The position numbers were made by a program, and so were the translations under genes. DNA of 12,159 bases from an uncultured Lachnospiraceae bacterium. Its GTDB lineage: Bacteria; Bacillota; Clostridia; Lachnospirales; Lachnospiraceae. The DNA lies in NCBI GenBank assembly GCA_900557385.1, contig USSP01000024.1, positions 1 through 12,159 on the forward strand. The letters run 5' to 3'. The notes beneath the pieces were generated by a model. The model ran no database searches, had not been told where the DNA came from, and worked only from the letters and a program-made list of their open reading frames with translations. Positions 6,862 to 12,159 of this stretch are shown piece after piece. Each line of letters opens with the position of its first letter. The stretch's first letter is position 1.

Positions 6862-8178
6862 GTGGAACTTACAAAAGAAACTATTTTAATCGTGGATGAT
6901 TCCCGTTTCCAACGAACTGTGATACGGGAACTGTTCAGTGAGCACTTCAACCTGCTGGAAGCGGTTTCCGGTCGGGAATGTATGCACATAATTGAAGAAA
7001 ACGCAGCAAATATCGATCTGGTTCTGTTGGACCTGGTGATGCCCGAATTTGACGGATTCGAGGTTTTACGGCGTAGGCAGGAGATGCAGGATTTTCTGGA
7101 CATTCCCGTTATCGTTCTCACCACCAGCGACACCCATGAAATCCAGGCAAAGGCCTACGAACTGGGAGCAAATGATTTTCTGGTGAAGCCCATCGATAAA
7201 GAGACTGCTTTGTCCCGTATCAGGAATCTGTTAAGATCACAGCAACGTATTAAATCGTTGATTGATAAATATGTAAAATTCCTGATTAAAGCTGAGTTGG
7301 ACGAGATGACCGGGCTTTTCAACAAAGCCACAACGCTCAATCATGTCACCAATATTCTGTCCCAACATCCCGATGAGCAGCATGCTCTTCTGGCTTTTGA
7401 TATCGACAATTTCAAGGCCATTAACGATGTGTACGGACACACGGTTGGTGATCACACCATTTCAATTATTTCCAGTCTTATCGCCACCCAGTTTTCCGGG
7501 TCGGAAATCGTGGGGAGAATCGGCGGAGATGAGTTTGTGGTATTTGCCCAGAATGTTTCATCCCGGGCAGCACTTTATCGTAAAATAGATGAGTTACTGG
7601 CCACCATCGCCGTTAAAGAGAATCTGTCCATTCCGGATAATGTGACAGTCAGCATCGGTCTTGCCTTTTCAACTCCACAGGACATAGGCTATGATTCTCT
7701 TTTTGCCAAAGCAGATGAAGCACTTTACGAATCCAAGCATGCCGGAAAAGGATGTTACCGTGAATATGGTATATCCGATACCAGTCAAAATACCCTTGCT
7801 CGTACGTTTCTGGTGATGACAGGCTCCCGCAATATTTTAAGTATACTGGATTTCGCCTGTGATCCTTCCGTAATAATCCGGCAGGCTTTTTCCTATAATG
7901 ATCTGTTGGAAGCTTTCTCCGGATCCATTTCCAACCTTTCCGGTCTTTTCATTGATATTTCAGAGGAAAAGGATCAGGGCAAGGAGCTTTTGGAGTTTGT
8001 GGGAAGGCTTCCTCTCGGAACCACTCCGGTAATTGTCCTGTGCCGTGAGGGCTGCATGGAGCAGATCCGTCTTGCCGCTTCTCACGCCTTCATTTGTGAT
8101 CTGTTATTCACGCCTCTGGAGGTCACAATTTTAAAGCGCCGCATCGCTGCACATAAAAAAGAAGCACAGAAGTTTTAA
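6862..8178 (+). CDS. Response regulator diguanylate cyclase: REC-GGDEF plus C-terminal degenerate receiver-like domain
   Basis: Makes cyclic di-GMP from GTP under phosphorylation control, by domain content. The N-terminal receiver (about 6-125) is complete: acidic pair D12/D13, phospho-acceptor D57, T87 and K109. A helical linker leads to a GGDEF domain (about 145-303) with FDIDNFK at 179-185, an intact GGDEF at 221-225 and a DEALYESK motif near 285-292; no RxxD inhibitory site is present at the usual place upstream. Residues 312-435 look like another receiver fold that kept the central Asp (D365, GLFIDIS) but lacks the N-terminal acidic pair (MTGS instead) and has T417 where the conserved Lys should be (FTPLE). 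The start is GTG at 6862 with AAGGAG 7 nt upstream. No histidine kinase lies next to it. The C-terminal assignment rests on pattern reading only. Confidence 0.88.
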   Translation: MELTKETILIVDDSRFQRTVIRELFSEHFNLLEAVSGRECMHIIEENAANIDLVLLDLVMPEFDGFEVLRRRQEMQDFLDIPVIVLTTSDTHEIQAKAYELGANDFLVKPIDKETALSRIRNLLRSQQRIKSLIDKYVKFLIKAELDEMTGLFNKATTLNHVTNILSQHPDEQHALLAFDIDNFKAINDVYGHTVGDHTISIISSLIATQFSGSEIVGRIGGDEFVVFAQNVSSRAALYRKIDELLATIAVKENLSIPDNVTVSIGLAFSTPQDIGYDSLFAKADEALYESKHAGKGCYREYGISDTSQNTLARTFLVMTGSRNILSILDFACDPSVIIRQAFSYNDLLEAFSGSISNLSGLFIDISEEKDQGKELLEFVGRLPLGTTPVIVLCREGCMEQIRLAASHAFICDLLFTPLEVTILKRRIAAHKKEAQKF

Positions 8179-8197
8179 ACCTCTGTGCTTGTTTTTT
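8155..8197. terminator. Bidirectional terminator embedded in the ends of two convergent genes
   Basis: The perfect 9-bp stem AAGCACAGA (8162-8170) / TCTGTGCTT (8182-8190) is followed on the plus strand by G plus six T (8191-8197) and on the minus strand by C plus six T (complement of 8155-8160). The loop region carries both stop codons. It serves the REC-GGDEF gene and the WecG-like gene. Confidence 0.85.
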
Positions 8198-8876
8198 CAT
8201 ATTGTAATAATTGCCTTGTCAGCATTCTCTGACTATGTTTACTTCGTAGACGATAGGTCAAGGTGTCATGTCTTTTCTTTAAAATCTCCTCTGGCTGGAG
8301 GGCAAACCATACCTCCGCATTCAGGTATTTACGTCCTTCCCGCATAAACCGGAACTGCTCCTCAAAAGGGAGTACGGAAAGAATCACACTGGGGGCTGCC
8401 TCATTGAGATCATTCATAATATTTTCCAGTTTTTCGCCCACCGTATATATATGATTCCCGGCATAAAGTACCCTGGGGCTTACCGCTGCAATCTCCTGTT
8501 TCAGGTACTGCAGCTGCTCTGCAGTCTCTGTCAAAAGATAAAAAGAATTGTGTTCTCGAACATTTCTGTGGATAAATTCCCGGAAATAGATTCCGGTCTC
8601 CATCTCCTGTCCATGCCCTTTCAAAGACAGTCCCAACGCTGCACGTGTCTCCTTGTCATCCAAGACGGTCATATCCGCCTCTTCCAGGAATTCTTTGTAA
8701 GCCTCATCCTTCCCGGCTTCCACCAGCATATCAGCGGACAGATTTACAATCGTATTCAACGCACCGTTTTTAAGAAAAGAGTCTGTCTGAATCAAGGCCT
8801 CTTTAAGCGAATAGCTTCGCAGTGTTACCCCTAACACATTGATTGTCTGCATACCGCAATAAGTATCCCTTTCCAT
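8175..8876 (-). CDS. Divergent WecG/TagA/CpsF-family protein (glycosyltransferase-like)
   Basis: The 233-residue soluble protein has the overall plan of WecG/TagA/CpsF enzymes, which add ManNAc or related sugars to lipid carriers for teichoic acid or capsule synthesis. INVLGVTLRSYSLKEAL opens it (12-28), then VNLSADMLVEAGKDEAYKEFLEEAD (44-68), and PSVILSVLPFEEQFRF (162-177) sits where the family has its PD-LLVGLG-PKQE-W motif. The key motifs are altered: the catalytic-region PDG is LDD (72-74), the PKQE is PFEEQ, and the following glycine-rich GVGG is FALQ. It may be inactive or have a changed substrate. Translation could begin at 8876 (weak GAG ribosome site) or at the ATG at 8852, just ahead of the conserved region. 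It has its own strong promoter and is not in an operon. Function is not certain. Confidence 0.6.
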   Translation of the reverse strand: MERDTYCGMQTINVLGVTLRSYSLKEALIQTDSFLKNGALNTIVNLSADMLVEAGKDEAYKEFLEEADMTVLDDKETRAALGLSLKGHGQEMETGIYFREFIHRNVREHNSFYLLTETAEQLQYLKQEIAAVSPRVLYAGNHIYTVGEKLENIMNDLNEAAPSVILSVLPFEEQFRFMREGRKYLNAEVWFALQPEEILKKRHDTLTYRLRSKHSQRMLTRQLLQYEKTSTEV

Positions 8877-8919
8877 AGAACGCTCGATAACCCATTGTTG
8901 AACTACCCTACGGGGATTG

Positions 8920-8948
8920 ATTATAGCAAAATGTCCTCTTCATTGCAA
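8920..8948 (-). promoter_or_regulatory. Promoter of the WecG-like gene (TTGCAA-17-TATAAT)
   Basis: On the minus strand TTGCAA (8943-8948), 17 nt, then consensus TATAAT (8920-8925) preceded by TGC (extended -10). The predicted transcript starts near 8913, giving a leader of about 37-60 nt depending on the start codon. Confidence 0.75.
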
Positions 8949-8958
8949 TAGAAGTGAG

Positions 8959-8985
8959 TGATTTTGTAAGTTTTACACAAAATCA
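8959..8985 (-). terminator. Hairpin overlapping the stop codon of the CPBP gene
   Basis: TGATTTTGT (8959-8967) and ACAAAATCA (8977-8985) form a perfect 9-bp stem with a 9-nt loop; the CPBP stop codon (8983-8985) lies in the stem. There is no T tract after it on the minus strand, so termination is uncertain. It lies just upstream of the WecG-like promoter. Confidence 0.4.
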
Positions 8986-9909
8986 TTGTACTACGACCTC
9001 AATTGCCATATACGCCAGAGCCAGAATCACGCCAATCACTAACGGAAGGGTGATTACTTTCTCTACGTTCTGTCTACGACTGCTCCAGATGGCATACATC
9101 TGAGTCTGCCGTCCTTCTTTTTGGGAGATCCAAGCCAGTACACATCCCGCCAGAGCTGTAGTTGCGCAGGCAAGCATCAGATAAACACCGATGCTCATCT
9201 GCAATTCCATGGTGGAAATTTCTGCATCCTGCATGGTTTCATAGACCTCCGGTGCCAGGCTGCTGATCAGAAACAGTTCCAGACTACTGCTGGCATTAAA
9301 GACAAAATGAATGATCATGGAACCCCACAGACTATCTGTAGCCTCCAGCGCCAGGGCAAGCCCTAAGCCTAACACCATGGCATAGCCTGCCTGGTTGAAG
9401 TTCATATGCATAAGTCCGAAGAGAATTGCTGAAAGCCACAGCGCTTTCCATGCGCCACTCTGCTTCCTGCAGGTCCGATAGATTACTCCACGAAATACCA
9501 GTTCTTCGCAAAATGGAGCATTCACCGCCGTAAAGAACAGCATTGCAGGCAAACCTATGCTGAGGATTTCGCCGCTGATAGAAACCACACGGTTTTCCAC
9601 AAACAACATGGAAATCGCATTACACAACGTAGCCAGAGGAATCAGCAGAAATGCATACAGTACCAGCATCAGTGCCGAAGAAATCTTAATTTTGTGAAAC
9701 CCCAATCGATCCGGAAGATTCCAGCCATCTTTTTTTCCTGTCAGAAGCAAAAAGGCCAATGCCGGAACAACAATCACGGCCTCACTGAGAATGAAATTTC
9801 CTGCAAGGGAAAGCTTTTCTCCAAAGGGTGTAAAAGACATCACCAGTACCAGTCCGATATGCAGCAGTATGGTAATCAGAAACATCCATCCCAAATGTTT
9901 ATTTCGCAT
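8983..9909 (-). CDS. CPBP family intramembrane metalloprotease (CAAX/Abi type)
   Basis: A 308-residue polytopic membrane protein with about eight hydrophobic segments. The diagnostic CPBP motifs are intact: E135-E136-xxx-R140 (CEELVFRG), FGLMH with H168, and H201xxxN205 (HFVFN). These residues bind the metal in Rce1-like proteases. In bacteria, members act in bacteriocin self-immunity, protein secretion or surface-protein processing; nothing here indicates the substrate. The ATG at 9909 is preferred over a GTG 33 nt upstream because AAGGGA lies about 6 nt before it. The first 11 nt overlap the end of the cvfB-like gene, so the two are translationally coupled. It is the last gene of the thioesterase-cvfB operon. 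Confidence 0.88.
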   Translation of the reverse strand: MRNKHLGWMFLITILLHIGLVLVMSFTPFGEKLSLAGNFILSEAVIVVPALAFLLLTGKKDGWNLPDRLGFHKIKISSALMLVLYAFLLIPLATLCNAISMLFVENRVVSISGEILSIGLPAMLFFTAVNAPFCEELVFRGVIYRTCRKQSGAWKALWLSAILFGLMHMNFNQAGYAMVLGLGLALALEATDSLWGSMIIHFVFNASSSLELFLISSLAPEVYETMQDAEISTMELQMSIGVYLMLACATTALAGCVLAWISQKEGRQTQMYAIWSSRRQNVEKVITLPLVIGVILALAYMAIEVVVQ

Positions 9910-10738
9910 GAATTCCCTTCTCCGTAATCTCAATTTTTCCACTCTTCAGCAGATTTCCCACAGCACGTTTGAATTCATTTTTACTCATCTGAGTTTCTCT
10001 GCGGATTACTTCCGGTGACGCCTTATCATTAAAAGGTAATCTGCCGTCGTACTCCATGATCATCTGCCAAACCTTCTCTGCATCGGCTCCGATCTGGAGA
10101 TAAGCCTTTTCCCTCACACTTAAGGAAAGCTTACCATCTGGTTTCACCTCTGCCACTCTGGCCTCGATCACTTGTCCGGTATGCACATTACCATACATTT
10201 CTTTTCTGGGAATCATGGCACTATAGCAATCATCTACTGCCACATATGCTCCGTACTCCGGGTTGACCTCATAGACGAAACCGGTTACCTTGTCATCCTT
10301 CTGATAGGGACTGTCAGTCTTTAAATCATGATAAATGTTCATGGATGCACAGAGGCGTTTGCTTTTGTCCACATAAAGTTTCACCAGGCATTCCTCGCCC
10401 TGACGCACCTTTCCCATCTGTTCCTTAAAGGGTAACAGCAAATCCTTCTCCAGCCCCCAATCCAGAAACGCACCGATTTTCCCAACCTGTTTCACCCGCA
10501 GTCTGGCAAGTTCTCCGATGACGATTCCAGGCGTCCTGGTAGTGGCAATCAAACGGTCACTAGAATCCCGATAAAGGAAAACTGTGATGGCATCTCCCAT
10601 TTTTGTGCCGGCAGGCACCTGTTTCATGGGAAGTAACACCTTCTCTTCGGGATTTATCCTGGCGGATTCTGCCAGGTACACGCCAAAATCTACAATTTTT
10701 ACAACCTCAAGGGTCTGTTTTTCTCCTAAACGAAGCAT
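9899..10738 (-). CDS. cvfB: CvfB-family S1 RNA-binding protein
   Basis: A 279-residue cytoplasmic protein with three successive S1/OB-like modules (about 3-65, 70-135 and 148-210; the third has the clearest S1 features, VTGFVYEVNPEYGAYVAVDD, and SLSVREK at its end). A winged-helix domain at about 220-279 ends with MSKNEFKRAVGNLLKSGKIEI. This is the domain order of CvfB (YitL), an RNA-binding protein affecting virulence gene expression in Staphylococcus. The ATG at 10738 is chosen because the family starts at LGEKQTLEVVxxxxFGVYL; its ribosome site is weak (AAAGG, about 12 nt away). An ORF extension to 10804 overlaps the thioesterase 3' end and is unlikely. It follows the thioesterase by 26 nt and overlaps the CPBP gene by 11 nt. 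Confidence 0.9.
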   Translation of the reverse strand: MLRLGEKQTLEVVKIVDFGVYLAESARINPEEKVLLPMKQVPAGTKMGDAITVFLYRDSSDRLIATTRTPGIVIGELARLRVKQVGKIGAFLDWGLEKDLLLPFKEQMGKVRQGEECLVKLYVDKSKRLCASMNIYHDLKTDSPYQKDDKVTGFVYEVNPEYGAYVAVDDCYSAMIPRKEMYGNVHTGQVIEARVAEVKPDGKLSLSVREKAYLQIGADAEKVWQMIMEYDGRLPFNDKASPEVIRRETQMSKNEFKRAVGNLLKSGKIEITEKGIHAK

Positions 10739-10764
10739 AATGTAATCGTGCCTTTCTTTTTTAA

Positions 10765-11484
10765 TCAATAAGGATTCGAAATCGATAAAAACTGGATAAT
10801 ACAATAAGGATTGCCGTCCCTGTCATTCAGGGCAACGGTCACTCTTCCCGGCTCCTGTGTGGCAACCGGACAAATAAAATCTCCTAACAGTGCCGCTTTC
10901 TTAAATTCCGCCCGTAATTCATGTACCTGGAACGTTTCCGGCAAAAAAACTTCTGCCATGCGAATATACTGACCGTTATTTACATGGTGATTGGTGTCCA
11001 GGTGGTAAGGATGAATAAGGATTTCTTCCCCTCGTTCTCCCTCTTTGGGAGCTTCGATTTTACGAGGAGCATATTCCATTTCCAGCTTGGGTTCCATGCC
11101 ATAAAGCTGAATCATCTCCTCCGGTACTCTGGTAGGCCGCATCTGATCCGTATCCAGATAGGTCCACAGCGAATTGGCATAGGCCAGCCGCGTTCCATCC
11201 GGGGCATCCAGGACAAAATTACGATATCCCAGAAAACCTTTCATCGCATATGCAAAGGTTCCTACTTTAACCCGGTCTCCGATTTTCGGCGGCCTGTCCA
11301 TAATAATCTGCCAGTTATTCAAAACCCAGGCTTTATGGTTCTCTTTGAGATAACCGGTTCCCACTCCCAGATCTTCGGAATGGAACGTGGTACAATCCTG
11401 AAAATAGTCCAACAGCGATTCCATAGTCAGGAAACCTTCGCTGTCGCACTCACTGTATCTGATCCTGCTGTCAAAGCTGTACAT
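10765..11484 (-). CDS. Acyl-ACP thioesterase (FatA/TesA-like hotdog family)
   Basis: Hydrolyses acyl-acyl carrier protein to free fatty acid, ending or tapping fatty acid synthesis in the cytoplasm. The 239 residues contain two hotdog folds: the first from about 2-130 (RIRYSECDSEGFLT near 8-20, then YFQDC), the second from about 150-235 with the catalytic signature D163-T-N165-H-H167-V-N-N followed by GQYI, matching the Asp/Asn/His set of plant FatA/FatB and bacterial homologues. The ATG at 11484 has a full GGAGG 8 nt upstream; a TTG 27 nt earlier overlaps that ribosome site and is rejected. It is the first gene of the operon with cvfB and CPBP. Free fatty acid release alongside a membrane protease could reflect envelope homeostasis, but this is conjecture. 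Confidence 0.92.
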   Translation of the reverse strand: MYSFDSRIRYSECDSEGFLTMESLLDYFQDCTTFHSEDLGVGTGYLKENHKAWVLNNWQIIMDRPPKIGDRVKVGTFAYAMKGFLGYRNFVLDAPDGTRLAYANSLWTYLDTDQMRPTRVPEEMIQLYGMEPKLEMEYAPRKIEAPKEGERGEEILIHPYHLDTNHHVNNGQYIRMAEVFLPETFQVHELRAEFKKAALLGDFICPVATQEPGRVTVALNDRDGNPYCIIQFLSISNPY

Positions 11485-11532
11485 TGCTGTATCCTCCAAA
11501 TGGATTTTCAAATAGAATCATTACCGCCATAT

Positions 11533-11538
11533 ATTTTA
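11533..11538 (-). promoter_or_regulatory. Possible extended -10 (TGGTAAAAT) for the thioesterase operon
   Basis: TAAAAT preceded by TGG on the minus strand lies about 49 nt before the start codon. The best -35 (TTCACA) is 19 nt away, a poor spacing, so this is tentative. Confidence 0.3.
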
Positions 11539-11578
11539 CCATAAAAGGAGGGGAATGTGTGAAAGAAATGAAAGAGAG

Positions 11579-11668
11579 GGGCAAGCCCTACTCATATGCA
11601 AAAGACCTCGGAAGAAGACGGTCTTTCTTCCCAGGGCAAGCCCTACTCATAACAAAAGACCTCGGAAG
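11579..11668. repeat. Two imperfect direct repeats, 55-nt period
   Basis: Copies at 11579-11614 and 11634-11668 share GGGCAAGCCCTACTCAT and then, after a 2-3 nt variable spot, CAAAAGACCTCGGAAG. Each copy supplies one arm of a terminator hairpin, so the duplication created two terminators in tandem downstream of tRNA-Gln. GGGCAAGCCC is itself a small palindrome. No other copies were noticed in the window. Confidence 0.85.
11600..11626 (-). terminator. Second, degenerate terminator copy
   Basis: AAAGACC (11601-11607) and GGTCTTT (11620-11626) form a 7-bp stem with a 12-nt loop. On the minus strand a short T run follows. Compared with the first copy, one arm has diverged, shortening the stem. 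Confidence 0.45.
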
Positions 11669-11686
11669 TTTCTTTCCGAGGTCTTT
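11655..11686 (-). terminator. Terminator of tRNA-Gln
   Basis: A perfect 13-bp stem (arms 11655-11667 and 11674-11686, 6-nt loop) is followed by TTTT-G-TT on the minus strand. It begins 5 nt after the 3' end of the tRNA. Confidence 0.85.
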
Positions 11687-11691
11687 ATTCG

Positions 11692-11763
11692 CAGGGCTAC
11701 CAGGATTCGAACCTGGAAATGACGGAGTCAGAGTCCGTTGCCTTACCGTTTGGCGATAGCCCT
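11692..11763 (-). tRNA. tRNA-Gln (anticodon CUG)
   Basis: The 72-nt cloverleaf includes acceptor stem AGGGCTA/TAGCCCT (7 bp, A1-U72), discriminator G73, a D arm with GCC/GGC, anticodon stem ACGGA/TCCGT with loop CTCTGAC (anticodon at 11729-11731), and T arm CCAGG-TTCGAAT-CCTGG. CCA is not encoded. U1/A1-type ends with G73 and a CUG anticodon agree with bacterial glutamine tRNAs. It is transcribed alone from its own promoter. Confidence 0.95.
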
Positions 11764-11776
11764 TCAACAGATATTG

Positions 11777-11805
11777 ATTATACGTGATATTCTTTTATTT
11801 GGCAA
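11777..11805 (-). promoter_or_regulatory. tRNA-Gln promoter (TTGCCA-17-TATAAT)
   Basis: On the minus strand TTGCCA (11800-11805) and consensus TATAAT (11777-11782) have 17-nt spacing. The predicted start near 11770 gives a leader of only about 7 nt before the mature tRNA end. Confidence 0.85.
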
Positions 11806-11845
11806 GTCTTTTTTTGAAATTTTTCAAAAAATTTTGAAAAGCCTG

Positions 11846-11872
11846 AAAGCAGAGCCCAATGGGCTCTGCTTT
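11846..11872 (-). terminator. Terminator of glnN
   Basis: A perfect 12-bp stem AAAGCAGAGCCC/GGGCTCTGCTTT with a 3-nt loop lies 46 nt after the glnN stop. On the minus strand it is followed, after five bases, by T-rich sequence (11822-11845). The tRNA-Gln promoter starts shortly downstream. Confidence 0.75.
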
Positions 11873-11918
11873 CTATATAGGACAAACATGAAAAGAAGGA
11901 ACAAATATAAGATAATTT

Positions 11919-12159
11919 CTAAACTTCAAACATGAGATCGCCGTAGGTAGGGAAAGGCCACATCTCTTTATCTACGATCATCTCCAGTTCATCAGCAGGC
12001 TGACGAAGCTGTGCCATGATTTCCTTTACGGTATCCTTGTAGAAGAATGCCTGCTGTTTTGCATCCTCGATTGCAGCAGCTTCTTTTTCTGCCTTTTTCA
12101 GGGCTTCCAGTGCTGTCTGCATCTTGGTCAGCTTCTCGGATACTTCTTTCAGAAGTTCT
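11919..12159 (-). CDS. glnN: Type III glutamine synthetase, C-terminal 79 residues (cut by window edge)
   Basis: Glutamine synthetase condenses glutamate and ammonia using ATP. The frame is open to the window edge, beginning ELLKEVSEKLTK, so the N-terminal ~620 residues lie beyond it. What remains is the helical C-terminal tail typical of GSIII: a charged helix, the FFYKDTVKEIMAQLRQPAD segment, then LEMIVDKEMWPFPTYGDLMFEV just before the TAG stop. That ending is diagnostic for the large (~700 residue) GSIII class of Bacteroidota, cyanobacteria and Clostridia, and is absent from the GlnA (GSI) class. The next gene downstream, after the terminator, is tRNA-Gln. Confidence 0.9.
   Translation of the reverse strand, partial: ELLKEVSEKLTKMQTALEALKKAEKEAAAIEDAKQQAFFYKDTVKEIMAQLRQPADELEMIVDKEMWPFPTYGDLMFEV

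Noticed and set aside
10921..11544. 207-codon plus-strand ORF opposite the thioesterase gene
   Set aside because: The minus strand encodes a clear family protein with catalytic residues and an ideal ribosome site; the plus frame resembles nothing.
11579..11668. Possible CRISPR array or attachment site beside the tRNA
   Set aside because: There are only two copies, they overlap terminator hairpins, no cas genes or integrase are present, and the repeat does not duplicate the tRNA 3' end.
11484..11759. Plus-strand ORF with a good AAAGGAGG before ATG/GTG codons near 11555
   Set aside because: It reads through the terminator repeats and then antisense to tRNA-Gln (the familiar GFEPG-type spurious peptide), so the ribosome-site match is most likely chance.

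Overview
The window is almost entirely a stretch of Clostridia (Lachnospiraceae-like) chromosome. This is suggested by type III glutamine synthetase, a CdaR-like regulator ahead of ftsEX, a PcsB-type M23 hydrolase, CvfB, a bacterial acyl-ACP thioesterase, AGGAG-type ribosome sites and frequent TTG/GTG starts. The first ~490 bases do not belong with the rest: they encode part of a Bacteroidota fimbrillin, and they run directly into the middle of a uvrB gene on the other strand. Both genes are cut at the join and no mobile element is visible, so an assembly or library chimera is the simplest reading.

Layout. 1-489: fimbrillin fragment (+). 490-927: first 146 codons of uvrB (-), with a promoter and a LexA/SOS-type box upstream. 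1089-6553: a minus-strand operon, cdaR-like regulator > ftsE > ftsX > pcsB/envC-like M23 hydrolase > ctpA, closed by a strong terminator. The ABC-type FtsEX complex is known to activate a coiled-coil M23 hydrolase at the septum, and the hydrolase gene lies 12 nt after ftsX. 6554-6861: divergent intergenic region. 6862-8178: plus-strand REC-GGDEF protein with a third, degenerate receiver-like domain. It converges on a divergent WecG/TagA/CpsF-family gene (8175-8876, -); the two stops overlap inside one bidirectional terminator.

8983-11484: minus-strand operon acyl-ACP thioesterase > cvfB-like S1 protein > CPBP membrane protease. 11579-11763: tRNA-Gln(CUG) on the minus strand, with its own consensus promoter and a tandemly duplicated terminator module. 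11846-12159: the 3' end of glnN (type III glutamine synthetase) and its terminator.

No CRISPR array, insertion sequence, phage gene or toxin-antitoxin pair was seen. The observations most worth following are the chimeric join, the REC-GGDEF-pseudoREC protein, the co-transcription of a CdaR-like sensor with the cell-division hydrolase machinery, and the duplicated terminator beside tRNA-Gln.
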